A stretch of DNA of 64,000 nt from an uncultured Bacteroidales bacterium (GCA_937995875.1 CALKIW010000008.1:36850-100849), one strand, 5' to 3'. Counted from the first letter of the stretch, positions 36,339-46,439 are shown. Numbers and translations: made by a program. Notes: generated by a model not told the origin, from the letters alone.

Positions 36339-37181
36339 CTATCTTACGCTGATATGGAAACAGCCCTGATGCACTTCGTATTTGATATAGCATTTGCCCG
36401 CCTCACGCATGTCACGCAACACTTCGGCAAGAATATATTTCAGCGTGTCGTTGCGCACTTCCCTTCTGGACTCTCCCGGAGCTTCCACCGTTTTATACCG
36501 ATTATAACAAATGTCAAAAGTGGTGCCATAGAGGTGGCAACTGTTTTCGGTAGCATTGCCGTTGTGACCGCGTAGCTTCGCCACATCATCCTTTGTACGC
36601 AGCACACTTGTAACAATCAGCTTATGCAGGGGCACTCCCTTCAACTGAAGACTGTCGAAAAAATTATTCCCAATTTCGTGCAACAGATTGGAGGCACGGG
36701 GTACCAGATATGGGACACTACTCTTAAGTGGATCCACATGGAAATAAGGATTGCTCGCAACGTAGACAAGTTCAGACTTCTTTCTTTCCGCTTCTTCCCG
36801 ATTTGCCACTGGACTTACGCCCCATTTTTTAGCAGATGCATACTGCACCTCCTGCAAGTCAGGAAAGGTTTTTGAATAGCCCGGAACGCTTAGTATCTTG
36901 TTTTTGACTACCGATCCGTCCGCGTTAAAAAACCTCGAAGCAGAGGGCATACTTTTTTCGTGTTTGTTTGTGGAAACTGACTTGTCCTTATCCCTACCCT
37001 TTGTCTTTACTTTTGCTGATTTCTTTCTTGTATGTTTAACTTCCGTTTCTGCATTGTTACTTGTCAAAGATGCTTCAACAGTTCTGTCAGCCGCTACAGA
37101 GGGAAAAATACAGCGCACCAAAGCCAAAACAAATGTTACGGCCAAAAAACCTTTGAGAAATTGAGCTTTCGTTATTTTCAT
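36339..37181 (-). CDS. DUF5715 family, M15-like peptidase-fold exported protein
   Basis: A 280-residue protein with an N-terminal hydrophobic segment (FLKGFLAVTFVLALVRC), a lysine-rich linker (residues about 40-80) and a C-terminal domain carrying SCHLYGTTFDI (His216, Asp223) and EVHQGCFH (His276). These match the S-x-H-x-x-G-x-x-x-D and Glu/His zinc motifs of M15/VanY-type D-Ala-D-Ala peptidases. A role in peptidoglycan trimming is inferred. The ATG at 37181 gives the expected signal/anchor segment. Confidence 0.8.
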   Translation of the reverse strand: MKITKAQFLKGFLAVTFVLALVRCIFPSVAADRTVEASLTSNNAETEVKHTRKKSAKVKTKGRDKDKSVSTNKHEKSMPSASRFFNADGSVVKNKILSVPGYSKTFPDLQEVQYASAKKWGVSPVANREEAERKKSELVYVASNPYFHVDPLKSSVPYLVPRASNLLHEIGNNFFDSLQLKGVPLHKLIVTSVLRTKDDVAKLRGHNGNATENSCHLYGTTFDICYNRYKTVEAPGESRREVRNDTLKYILAEVLRDMREAGKCYIKYEVHQGCFHISVR

Positions 37182-37374
37182 TTCAGATGCAAAAATAGCA
37201 TAAAACAAAAGAAACACAAAACAAAACGTAGGAAATTACTCAACAGTATCAACTTCAAAATGCAGCTACGTTTGCAATATTCAGAAAAATGGTACAAAGC
37301 GTGCACATTTCTCACTTACCCTACATGAGTTTCGAGATGCTATGCTTTGCAGCTCCAACTCCATCCTTATTACA

Positions 37375-37760
37375 TTATTTGTTAAATTTAATTATCTTTT
37401 TTCAGTGATTATTTTCTCAACATTCAGCGCAAAAAGGACTATGTTTTGATCCTCAAAATCAATTCGCAAAAGCCGAAAAATGGATCGCTTGCATGATTAA
37501 AATTCGGTCATGTTTCGTTTAGGGCTCAACCATACTGTGGAAAGACTTTAAACACAATGCGATAACAGCCTATTCGCATGATGATTAAGGCTTTGTCATC
37601 ATGCCATTCAATATGTAATCGCGGACCATCAAATCGAGCCCACAAGAGAGGCTGTATAAAACATGCTGATAATCAAAATGTTATAAAAATGCGTAAATTT
37701 CGCGTATTTCGAACAAAGTCAAAGTTGTTTTTGAATAATCAAAAATCTGAATGCCATTTG
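37375..37760 (+). repeat. Dispersed intergenic element, copy C (22-bp array 37532-37619)
   Basis: Plus-strand copy in the 718-bp gap between the DUF5715 gene and the zinc-ribbon gene. Left module GCGCAAAAAGGACTATGTTT (near 37427). Four 22-bp units (37532, 37554, 37576, 37598), e.g. GCATGATGATTAAGGCTTTG, with the last unit ATCATGCCATTCAATATGTA. Right module CGCGTATTTCGAAC (37701) and TTGTTTTTGAATAATCAAAAA. The rest of the gap (37182-37374, 37761-37899) shows no gene. Confidence 0.8.
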
Positions 37761-37899
37761 TAAAGGAATTTAGTAAATCTTAGACCATCAAAATTTTGAT
37801 GGCAACAAAAAAGAGAGGATGGTAAACATGACCGACAAAGCTATATGATGACCAACATGCAGAAAATAACTGCAAGCATCAGATAGATGCGGAACAGCG

Positions 37900-38727
37900 T
37901 CAATCCATCTTTTGCATCAAAATGCCATTGCCCGCATCTATCTGATGCGTCTCCTCTACAAGCCGATATATGAAAACATTGTTGTCGCCAAAATCACAAT
38001 AAAGGTGATGATTTTGGTATCTGTATTTCCCATACGAGGTTTCTCCTCCACTGGTTTCGGCAATCTGTTTGCCATGAATTTTCAGTGAAATACCTCCATA
38101 GTCAGTTTCTACATGCCAGTTGCCTTGTATCCAGGAAGGAGCCTTTTCTGTTGCTGCCTCTTCATCGTATGATGGCGTTGGGATGGGCGTGGCATCAGTT
38201 TCAATATTGCTGTCGGCAGATTGGCCTATATTTATATTTTCGGTCGAATAGCTTTTTGACGACTCACATTGTCGGATAAGCAACACATAGCTCAGGATGA
38301 CAACTGCAAGAAACAGCAATGTGCCCTTCAAGCATCCGAACTTCTTAATTTGCGAAGTGCTTGAACTTTTGACAGATGAAATATTGGAGGTGTCCTGCGA
38401 TGTTTGGAAGGGAGAGGAATTTTGTGCTCGGAAGGAGTTGCTTGAGGTTGTTTGGGGTTGTCTATTCCCCATTGCAGATTGACGTGAGGATAAGGCAGCA
38501 GCAGAATAAGAGCCATCTCCTTTCTGTCCATATAGGTCATTCGAGTTTACGTTTCCATGTGTATCTCCATTGGAATGATGACTCTGCAAATGATCTTTAG
38601 TGGAGTCTTCTTCAACAGCATAGGTGAAAGGAATTCCGCAGCGTGGACAATTACATTGCAATTCCTTCATTCCCGGAGAAGCCGGTACATCAAAGCGAAA
38701 TCTACATTTTGGGCATTTTACATTCAT
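37900..38727 (-). CDS. Zinc-ribbon single-pass membrane protein
   Basis: A 275-residue protein with an N-terminal MJ0042-like zinc ribbon (Cys5, Cys8, Cys25, Cys27, Cys30), a Ser/Gln/Asn-rich linker (about 45-125), one transmembrane helix (about 134-152, LLFLAVVILSYVLL) and a C-terminal beta domain (WIQGNWHVETDYGGISLKIHGKQ) that would lie outside the cytoplasm. It is the last gene of the actin/tubulin-type locus, 76 nt after the coiled-coil gene. Function unknown. Confidence 0.8.
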   Translation of the reverse strand: MNVKCPKCRFRFDVPASPGMKELQCNCPRCGIPFTYAVEEDSTKDHLQSHHSNGDTHGNVNSNDLYGQKGDGSYSAAALSSRQSAMGNRQPQTTSSNSFRAQNSSPFQTSQDTSNISSVKSSSTSQIKKFGCLKGTLLFLAVVILSYVLLIRQCESSKSYSTENINIGQSADSNIETDATPIPTPSYDEEAATEKAPSWIQGNWHVETDYGGISLKIHGKQIAETSGGETSYGKYRYQNHHLYCDFGDNNVFIYRLVEETHQIDAGNGILMQKMD

Positions 38728-38803
38728 ATTTCTGCTTATCCTTCTTCTGAACTTTTATCGATTCTGTTTTTGTTGATGTGTATTCGTATCGTGTAAGTAA
38801 CTT

Positions 38804-39400
38804 TTACAGAAAAGCCACTTTGGCTTTGCGCACAACCCGCCAAACATTGCCGTCTTTTTGGGCTATCCCCTCCTCTATGGTTTTTATTTGTCTGGGAAGT
38901 CGATGTGTGTTTCCCTCTATCCTGCATACGGGTTTGACAAATTGACTAACACTAATCATTGCCGTAGCAATGGCATCAGGAGTGTCGAGCATTATGAATT
39001 GACCGTTAATACCATCTTCGGTTTGTAATTGGTAAATGCTTTTTCCAACCTGTTCCGATGGGCTTCCTTCCATAAAGACACCATCAGAAGAGGGGGCGGG
39101 CAAATACCATGTTTTCTTATCGGATGACAGTTTAGTCTCGTGGCCTACGGGTATCTGTATCGTTTCCCCTACTTCCACAGTGCTGTCTTTGGCGATGGGT
39201 GTCCGTTTGGAATGTGCACCCGTATCATCATTGTCATTGATATTTTGCCGAACATCCTTAAGCTGTTGTTCCAATGTCGCAATTTGGCGAGCCTGCTGCT
39301 TGGAAGCCGTTTCCAACTTATCGATTCTCTCTATAATTGGCGTCAGCAGTTCGTCCAACTGTTCCGAGCTGATACTTCTCTTATTATTATTACCAAACAT
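38804..39400 (-). CDS. Coiled-coil protein of the actin/tubulin-type locus
   Basis: A 198-residue cytoplasmic protein. Residues about 13-55 (QLDELLTPIIERIDKLETASKQQARQIATLEQQLKDV) form a coiled coil; the rest is beta-rich (TWYLPAPSSDGVFMEGSPSEQVGKSIYQL). No family recognised. It starts 11 nt after the stop of the 1157-residue ATPase gene, so they are almost certainly co-expressed and may interact. Confidence 0.8.
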   Translation of the reverse strand: MFGNNNKRSISSEQLDELLTPIIERIDKLETASKQQARQIATLEQQLKDVRQNINDNDDTGAHSKRTPIAKDSTVEVGETIQIPVGHETKLSSDKKTWYLPAPSSDGVFMEGSPSEQVGKSIYQLQTEDGINGQFIMLDTPDAIATAMISVSQFVKPVCRIEGNTHRLPRQIKTIEEGIAQKDGNVWRVVRKAKVAFL

Positions 39401-39411
39401 TTTGTCAAATT

Positions 39412-42400
39412 TTATAGATTTTCTATAAGATTCTCACGGATGCTTCCAATAATGGGATAGAAGAAAACGGCATCTTCTATAGCATCGTTGGCATTGCGAT
39501 CAGGCTCATTTTTATTGACAAAGTTCCACCCATTGATGAGATGATGCTCCAAATCCTTACTCACTAATTCCTTGAATCTCATCAAGGCTTGATTGTCAAC
39601 GAGGAATCGATCGACAATATGGATATCATCACACAATCGACAGAAGAAATCGTTGAAATCTCTTACGGCTGCCACTATATCCGAGCGCACGTCGGTCTTA
39701 TCCATGTCTGCATACGTAAGATGTTCATGAGCAATAGCCGAATAATTATATTTCAAATTTGAATCGAAGCTATCCATCAGTCTGTTCAGCTGTTCTACAC
39801 TGGCATAGCCGCTGTTGTCGCGCACCTGCATCAGTGCCCCCCGGCAAGTGATTTGCTTGGGCTCTTTGCGCTCCATCACTATAGAGAAACCATTTGCATC
39901 ATATTTTTCTCCATAAACCCGTTCGAATATTTCCTGCGACAGCAAGTCAAGATCGCGCTTGGTACCAACAATGTCGAGAACTTTCGAACCCGTACCGGAG
40001 AACATAACCGAACGAGGCATGTCGAGATTGCGATGCTTCATCATGTTGGCTACATAATAAATGAGTGTAGCATAGAAATAGATGAAGATGATTTTAAAGC
40101 GACCATCTTCGTTCAACCGTTGATTATAGGAGAACACATCGTTGTTTCCAACCACCTTGTTCTGGATAACCGAGAACAAGAATGCATTGATATCTTCACT
40201 CTTGCGCTTCGCTAAAATATCATCGAGGATGCCATTCAGTTCTCCGTAACGGTCATCATCGGCGTCAAACAAACGGCGGAAATAATCCACATATTTCACC
40301 AACATGGGGTTGCTGTCGCCATGTGGCACCTCTGAGAAACCATCGCCAAACAGCGCATTGGCCGCAAAACGGAATGACGTCAGGATGGTTGGTTGTTGAG
40401 CATTGGACTCGAAAACCACAACATCACTGGAGCCACCGCCAATGTCTATGGAAGCCACTGTAGACGCAGCACCCCGAAACTGGCTTGAGCCACGATAGAA
40501 ATAATAGGGCGCTACAGACTCCGGCATTTGAATTAAATTGCGTTCGTTGGCATCTACTCCAAATACATCCTTGAATGTTTTGGACCACATTTCACCCAGT
40601 TTTCTGATATTACCCACCTTCATAGATAAGGGGTAAAACCATATAAGACGTGTCTTCCGGACATCTCCATTTTCCAATAATACCTTCGTGCGCATCAAAA
40701 GCGCTAACTCCGTGAGATAGGCTCGTACACGTTTGGAAGTTGAAATCTCTGTGGACCACTTGAGATTGGGCACAATTCTGTTGCCGTAGCCCACAGATTC
40801 CTTTTCGTAAATAAATGGAATATTCGCATCTCCGAGTGCCACTATCTCATCTACATTCTCAGCATCCAAACGTTCTGATTCAGAAATTACAGTACGTTGA
40901 GGGAATCCATAGTCTTGCCCAATATTAGAAGGCAAGAATTCCTGCTTCATGATAACATCATACAGAATATGATCGCCATTATATAAGGTGGCAACCAAAC
41001 GTTCTTTTGCATCCGAACTGATAGCCAACGGCTCTGGCATTCTACCTTCGCGCATGCTTTCGATATGGGTGTTGGTTGTCCCGAAGTCTACCGCAAAAGT
41101 AAAGGCCTCGTGTCCTTCAATCTGGGCATTCCAGCGTGGGCACACCACTCCCTCAGAGAGAAGGCTGTCCCGTTCATCGAAAAGCTGGACATCAATGTAG
41201 TCGAAAGCACCGGGCAATCGATAATAATCTGCCCCTACTCTCTTTTCGCTTTTCAAACTCCGGGAACGTTTTACTGCCGGCAGTTTGTTGTTCTCATTGA
41301 CCGACGCGGACTTATGGAATTCTAAATTCAAGCGACAATTTTCCAACATTCCCAATGCGCGGTCTACAATCTGCACGTTATATTGCTTCAGATTTTCGGC
41401 TTTAACAAATGGAAAAATACTAAGCGCAAAGGGAACGGTAAGGAAATATCCTCTATCGTTTTCCTTGTCATAACGCATATCTACGCCCACAGCCTGCACG
41501 TAGGTACGCTCCAATGTCACGAAACCATCTTGCTTTTGCACCGGAATTCGAAGCACGGCCTTCACGGTTTCCTGTTGTCCGGTCTGGGTGTGAATAAGCT
41601 CAAAGCGAGGGCGGCCTGAAATAGTTCCTTGTAAATCCTTAACTGTGAAATACTTGAAATACGTTTTACTCAGGGGTAACAGGAAGTCTGCGTTATCTGT
41701 CTCTCGACTGCCAACAGACAAGTTTCCATCGAAGAAACAATCTTTGTCCATCGTATAGTCGAGCTTGATCAATGACGGTTGGAAGAAGTCGTCATCCGTA
41801 AGCCAAGGGTATTGGTGCGAAGTGGCCGGCAATATACGCTTTTCAGGCGCCATCGCGTAATCCTCCGGCCGTATCACCGTAAGGTCATCCCAGTCGCTGG
41901 TGATATAGCGGAAAGGAGACGTTTGAGGTGCATTCAAATGGTTTTGAAGCACCAACGGCAGCGGCTCTCCATCAGGAATAATGGATGGCTCTATGCGAAA
42001 GTCACTATCTTGGATGGCTGCTTGAATGTCGGCCTGTCGCACACAGTAAAAGGGTACGCCCAAGGCTTGTATGCCTTCATCAGACGGTGAGTAGCAAACT
42101 CGGAGGTATTGAAGCGCGCGATCTTGGTTTTCGTAGTCCATTGCGACAGGATTACCAATATCTGTAAGAATTTCCTGACGTAATTGAGGAGCAAGCAAAT
42201 CGAAACAAGTAATGAGATAAGCATTAACCTCGCTGCATAACTTCTTCAAATCCGGATATGCCGTGAATAGGCCATAGATATATTTTATGAACTTGGGCGT
42301 GCGCATATATAGCGGTCGATTCACGTCAAACAGATTCACATTCTGCTCTACCGGAATACTGAATTGATGTGGCCGGGCATTCGGGGTAGCCATGAAAAGG

Positions 42401-42885
42401 GAAACAGGCGATGTGCTTCCAATGACCTGATTGCCATAAACAAGGAAATATATACGGTCCATCCAATCGAAATTGAACGCCTCTTTATCCTGACTGAGAA
42501 ACATCTCGATGGTATCTCCCAACAGCTTGTGTTGAGGGTCGGTCTCCAACAGTTGAAGCGCAGACGCCTTGTTCCACTCTACAACACGAAGATAAGTGCG
42601 CAATTCCGGCAAATTAAAAAACAACTGCGCCACATCAAGCGCATTGCCAACCAGTCGTTCGTCCATGAGCTCGCCATTGAGATTGGGGTCCATGGAAAGC
42701 CTGCGGAATGCGTTTTTAACCAAATCCATCTGCGCGAAAGGAGATGGAATAGCCGTTCTGGGTACTGCGGAGAGACCACCATTGGGGTCGCTGATCATAT
42801 TGATTTCGTCTGCACTGTATTGATTTGTCAGTGGAATCCAACCTTCCCCAGTGGTTTTATTGTTATAGGATAATATCTTCGACAT
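39412..42885 (-). CDS. Very large actin/Hsp70-fold ATPase (SrfB-like)
   Basis: A 1157-residue protein. The C-terminal half has the three actin/Hsp70-superfamily nucleotide motifs: phosphate 1 FAVDFGTTNTHIE (Asp600), phosphate 2 SIDIGGGSSDVVVFE (Asp814) and adenosine motif VMFSGTGSKVLDIV (Ser963). The first ~590 residues are unrecognised and mixed alpha/beta. Size and layout resemble proteins annotated as virulence factor SrfB, but I cannot confirm that. It lies 44 nt after the tubulin-like gene and 11 nt before the coiled-coil gene. No signal or membrane segments; probably cytoplasmic. Confidence 0.85.
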   Translation of the reverse strand: MSKILSYNNKTTGEGWIPLTNQYSADEINMISDPNGGLSAVPRTAIPSPFAQMDLVKNAFRRLSMDPNLNGELMDERLVGNALDVAQLFFNLPELRTYLRVVEWNKASALQLLETDPQHKLLGDTIEMFLSQDKEAFNFDWMDRIYFLVYGNQVIGSTSPVSLFMATPNARPHQFSIPVEQNVNLFDVNRPLYMRTPKFIKYIYGLFTAYPDLKKLCSEVNAYLITCFDLLAPQLRQEILTDIGNPVAMDYENQDRALQYLRVCYSPSDEGIQALGVPFYCVRQADIQAAIQDSDFRIEPSIIPDGEPLPLVLQNHLNAPQTSPFRYITSDWDDLTVIRPEDYAMAPEKRILPATSHQYPWLTDDDFFQPSLIKLDYTMDKDCFFDGNLSVGSRETDNADFLLPLSKTYFKYFTVKDLQGTISGRPRFELIHTQTGQQETVKAVLRIPVQKQDGFVTLERTYVQAVGVDMRYDKENDRGYFLTVPFALSIFPFVKAENLKQYNVQIVDRALGMLENCRLNLEFHKSASVNENNKLPAVKRSRSLKSEKRVGADYYRLPGAFDYIDVQLFDERDSLLSEGVVCPRWNAQIEGHEAFTFAVDFGTTNTHIESMREGRMPEPLAISSDAKERLVATLYNGDHILYDVIMKQEFLPSNIGQDYGFPQRTVISESERLDAENVDEIVALGDANIPFIYEKESVGYGNRIVPNLKWSTEISTSKRVRAYLTELALLMRTKVLLENGDVRKTRLIWFYPLSMKVGNIRKLGEMWSKTFKDVFGVDANERNLIQMPESVAPYYFYRGSSQFRGAASTVASIDIGGGSSDVVVFESNAQQPTILTSFRFAANALFGDGFSEVPHGDSNPMLVKYVDYFRRLFDADDDRYGELNGILDDILAKRKSEDINAFLFSVIQNKVVGNNDVFSYNQRLNEDGRFKIIFIYFYATLIYYVANMMKHRNLDMPRSVMFSGTGSKVLDIVGTKRDLDLLSQEIFERVYGEKYDANGFSIVMERKEPKQITCRGALMQVRDNSGYASVEQLNRLMDSFDSNLKYNYSAIAHEHLTYADMDKTDVRSDIVAAVRDFNDFFCRLCDDIHIVDRFLVDNQALMRFKELVSKDLEHHLINGWNFVNKNEPDRNANDAIEDAVFFYPIIGSIRENLIENL

Positions 42886-42929
42886 TGAGATTTTGTTACG
42901 TTAATGAGATTATGTTACATTCATACAAA

Positions 42930-44474
42930 TTAAACCAAGCCGTTAAATTTCTCATCAACAAGCTTGTCAAAAGTTTCATCAAGCAGTGTCATCAGTCGCA
43001 AAGCAACCTTATCGGACCCAAAACGACCATCTTTTACAGCCGTCTGCGAAGCTTTATTCAGCGCGCTCAACAATCCCTTGTAACTAATCGACCCACTAAA
43101 AAAGCCCTTCTTCGGCACAACATCATTAATAGCATCGGCCAGCTGGGTGGTGGTAAGATTGAAAGGAATAAAAGCCCTTTGGTTGCGGGCCAACTCCTTG
43201 AGCCATATACGGTAACCAACGAAGAAATCGTTTGTCAGGGTCGTGAAGAAGCTTGTGGCCAAAAAACTGCGCTGAATCTCCGGCTTATCTTGGGTGAATC
43301 CTCTGCCGATATCTTCATGAAACTGATGCGTGAGGTATTGATAGGTCAAATAGAACTTAGCCAAATGCTTATTGACCAACAATCGTGTTTGTATGCCAAA
43401 GTCTTTGAGACTCAACGTCATCTTGTCGTTGGCTAAACCATATTCTTTATAAATGGGATTACGAGCATTCCCATTCTGCGTGACCAATTGACTGTCAGGA
43501 ATACTCAAAAAGTCGATGATGGAAAGTGCGCCGACATATTCTACCACGTGGGCATCATTGCGTTGTCCGTTTCCTCCCGGATCATTATAATATGGATTCG
43601 ATGGAACTTCATCTCCCAAATAGTAGCAAGCATTGATCTTAGACAGTCCCAACTCAGTCCCACTCTGAGTCAAACCAGTGAGGTTGTCATGATAATAGAA
43701 CAAAGCCGACTTGGTTTTGGAGATGAAATCAGCACGACTGATAGGACTTTTCTCGTCTTGTTGCACATTAAAATAAGGCAACACCGTGAGGGCTCCTATT
43801 CTTGCGTCGCGCAGATCAGCACGATTGTTAATCGCCGCATTGTTACCGGCATTGCGAATATTCTTCACAATAATGGGATAACCTGCCGCTCCTGTGCCTC
43901 CAAATATGCTTGAAACCACGAAGATTCGGTCATCTTTTCTAAATACATTAGAGAATTGTTTGAACTCCTCCGAATTCTTAAACTCGTTTAACGCAACCGA
44001 GCCGATGTTGGGAGAACCTACAAATCCAATATCCATCTTGGTTTGCAGCTGGTTATCGGAAAACAACATGGAGCACAAAGCCTGATTGGCAGTGTCGAGT
44101 GTGCTGTAGGAAATGAAGTCCTGAAACTTCTTGGACTCCACTGCACCGAGATTGAACAAGAAAGTGTCACTTAGATTAGAGCCACCCGGTAGGATGTCAT
44201 TCAAAGTGGAAATCTTTACAGAGAAGAAGCCTTTGGTTATATCCACAGACTCACCATACATTGTGCGTCGTATGGAACGATACCAACGCAACAAGTTTTC
44301 CGTGCGTTTCAGGTCTTCGTTGGCCTTGTGAGGGTCTACGATAATAGGAATCACCTCCAGTGGTATGGGCTGTCCGGCCTCATCCATAGGATGTATTCCC
44401 GACGCAAACTGCATAATCAGGGGTCGCATGACGCGTGACCCCGTTCCACCTACTAAGAATAAAAACAATCTCAT
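42930..44474 (-). CDS. Tubulin/FtsZ-superfamily-like protein
   Basis: A 514-residue protein whose N-terminus, LFLFLVGGTGSRVMRPLI, fits the first beta-strand and loop of the tubulin/FtsZ fold, and whose FGGTGAAGYPIIVKNIR (Gly192 on) matches the glycine-rich tubulin signature GGTGSG-type loop. It is longer than FtsZ and lacks the rest of the FtsZ signature, so it is probably a member of the 'tubulin-like' bacterial families. The ATG at 44474 is chosen because the fold begins there; 44501 is also possible. It precedes the actin-fold ATPase by 44 nt. GTP binding is inferred. Confidence 0.8.
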   Translation of the reverse strand: MRLFLFLVGGTGSRVMRPLIMQFASGIHPMDEAGQPIPLEVIPIIVDPHKANEDLKRTENLLRWYRSIRRTMYGESVDITKGFFSVKISTLNDILPGGSNLSDTFLFNLGAVESKKFQDFISYSTLDTANQALCSMLFSDNQLQTKMDIGFVGSPNIGSVALNEFKNSEEFKQFSNVFRKDDRIFVVSSIFGGTGAAGYPIIVKNIRNAGNNAAINNRADLRDARIGALTVLPYFNVQQDEKSPISRADFISKTKSALFYYHDNLTGLTQSGTELGLSKINACYYLGDEVPSNPYYNDPGGNGQRNDAHVVEYVGALSIIDFLSIPDSQLVTQNGNARNPIYKEYGLANDKMTLSLKDFGIQTRLLVNKHLAKFYLTYQYLTHQFHEDIGRGFTQDKPEIQRSFLATSFFTTLTNDFFVGYRIWLKELARNQRAFIPFNLTTTQLADAINDVVPKKGFFSGSISYKGLLSALNKASQTAVKDGRFGSDKVALRLMTLLDETFDKLVDEKFNGLV

Positions 44475-44588
44475 TCTTCTATATTTTAGTAATGGAAACA
44501 TGAAAGTTGAAATGCAGCAGAGAGCCTATAGGTTTCTCATTAACATTCAGCAAAACATTTTCCATATTTTATTTACAATTTCATACTA

Positions 44589-45023
44589 CTATTCAGGTAT
44601 TGGCGTGTGTCTGCAATTAGAACTCCACCACCTGACCGCGAAAGACGCAATGATATAAAGTATAGCTGTCACTACAAAATCCACAACACAAAATCCGAAC
44701 ACTTTGCCCGAATAATCTATGGATAACACGCCATCCAGATAAGCGTAGTTTATCAACGAGGCCATCACAGCCGCAACCAGCAAAGTGATCAACCAGTGAA
44801 ACCATCGACTGAAGCTCACACTGTTGATGATGTAATAGAACAGCGCGGCTGCTCCCCAGGCCACAGCTGCGGAAATGAGCGCAACTACGAAATAGTAGTT
44901 TTCATTGTACATTTCATTTGCAAACTCGCTCTGTCCATCCGCGATTTCAAAAACTGAAGCAGGGAAAATAATGAATAGGAGCGTTAGCACTATTCCTCCT
45001 ATGAGCAATATCGAATTTTTCAT
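44589..45023 (-). CDS. Small multi-pass membrane protein
   Basis: A 144-residue protein with four predicted transmembrane helices (about 5-25, 45-67, 75-95, 105-130) and a short acidic first loop. No family recognised. Its ATG overlaps the stop of the preceding vWA lipoprotein gene (ATGA, 45020-45023), which implies translational coupling. It is followed about 115 nt later by the tubulin-like gene. It could link the envelope lipoprotein to the cytoplasmic NTPases, which is inference. Confidence 0.8.
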   Translation of the reverse strand: MKNSILLIGGIVLTLLFIIFPASVFEIADGQSEFANEMYNENYYFVVALISAAVAWGAAALFYYIINSVSFSRWFHWLITLLVAAVMASLINYAYLDGVLSIDYSGKVFGFCVVDFVVTAILYIIASFAVRWWSSNCRHTPIPE

Positions 45024-46411
45024 TTATCAAGTTTTAGTTCAAGTTCAAAATAAGTTGGTTCTTTATCAGCATTGCGTTTGTAGCTGTCATAGATGCCTCC
45101 CAATATATGTCGGAGCGCAAAAGTTGAATGGTTGTCGGGAACTAAATCGTCATCTGTAGACCCAGCTGCAATCCATTTCGGCATACGGTTGAGCAGCTTA
45201 ATCTCCACCTCCTGCTCATGGTTGATGCGATTTGCTGACAGCACAAATAAATGGGTGGCTGTTCCCAAATATTTCTTCTGTGCCGGAGTCACATCCCCTT
45301 TTTCGATTTTTCTAATTTCTTTAATGCTAATGTCATCGTCAGACTCAACCGTGTAATTTGTCTTGTCGGTCAAATAACGTTGGTCAATGAACATGTGAGA
45401 AAGGTCTACCGCCAAAGTCAGCTGTATATCACCGGAATTCTTATCGGGCTCTACGCTCTCAAGACTTTTGATTACATATCCTTGTCCGTGTTCCGGACGG
45501 AAGCGCCCCCGAATATCTTTGTTGCTCAACAAAAATGAACAATACGGACTGTAAACATCGTCAGCCGTAAACAGACACATATTGTCATATCCCCTCAACT
45601 GATGTATTTCAGCAAATGTCCGTAGCGAGGCATCATTGCTCAATCGCTCAATGTTCTCGTTAGATGCTACAATGATAATATAATATGGACGGTGCCCGGA
45701 AAACCGTTGTACGCTATTGTTGTAAGCATAATAAGGACCATTATACGTTCCTGTCATACGCACCACAAGCATAGACTTCTTCTTCACTTCCGACTTGAAC
45801 ACCGAATTTATCATTTGCCGTGCCTCGTTGAAGACTTTTTGTGGATTGACACCGGCCATGTCCTTTACCGAATATATCAAATCGGTTACAAGAATGCTGA
45901 CCTGATTACTACCGGTTTTGTTTAAGATCTCATCGAAAATCTGCCGAAAATCAGTATATCCTTTTTCTCCGATATGGTCAATTTCAGCATCGCCGGGCAA
46001 GCTGTTTTGCAAAGCCATAATCGCTGCACGGAATGAGCCATCTCCATCGGGGCTGTCGTACGGAGCCATACTCCCACTCTGTTCCAAATAAATATGAAAT
46101 GCAAGGTCTTGCCCTCCAATGCCAACAAACTTCACTTCTTTAGAAGGCCGACGATGTTCAAAAAAATCGGAAATATACTCCTGCACCTCTTCGACATCAA
46201 TTTTCCCGTTTTCTATAAAATCTTTAAAGTTTGCCTTGTTGCGGTCGAGGTAATCAGCAATTTGCTTCCAGTCCTTAGCATCAATCATTTGGTCTTTGTC
46301 CGCCAACTCAAGCAAAAGCTTGTTAAATTCCTTCTTTGCTCCGTTTCCACATCCTGTAGACACAAGCACAAATGCAAACAATGCAGTATATAAAATCTTT
46401 TTCATTGTCAT
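45020..46411 (-). CDS. vWA-like lipoprotein
   Basis: A 463-residue lipoprotein. Signal peptide MKKILYTALFAFVLV and lipobox STGC (Cys21). A helical region (30-90) precedes a von Willebrand A-like domain with a MIDAS-type motif EQSGSM (Glu110-x-Ser112-x-Ser114, Glu in place of the usual Asp) and VTDLI further on. The C-terminal part contains VDLSHMFIDQRYL and a carbohydrate/beta-like segment. It is the first gene of the locus, behind a -7 box at 46440. A second in-frame ATG at 46405 would also serve. Confidence 0.82.
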   Translation of the reverse strand: MTMKKILYTALFAFVLVSTGCGNGAKKEFNKLLLELADKDQMIDAKDWKQIADYLDRNKANFKDFIENGKIDVEEVQEYISDFFEHRRPSKEVKFVGIGGQDLAFHIYLEQSGSMAPYDSPDGDGSFRAAIMALQNSLPGDAEIDHIGEKGYTDFRQIFDEILNKTGSNQVSILVTDLIYSVKDMAGVNPQKVFNEARQMINSVFKSEVKKKSMLVVRMTGTYNGPYYAYNNSVQRFSGHRPYYIIIVASNENIERLSNDASLRTFAEIHQLRGYDNMCLFTADDVYSPYCSFLLSNKDIRGRFRPEHGQGYVIKSLESVEPDKNSGDIQLTLAVDLSHMFIDQRYLTDKTNYTVESDDDISIKEIRKIEKGDVTPAQKKYLGTATHLFVLSANRINHEQEVEIKLLNRMPKWIAAGSTDDDLVPDNHSTFALRHILGGIYDSYKRNADKEPTYFELELKLDK

Positions 46412-46439
46412 TTAGACGTAAACTACCAATACAGTGTTG

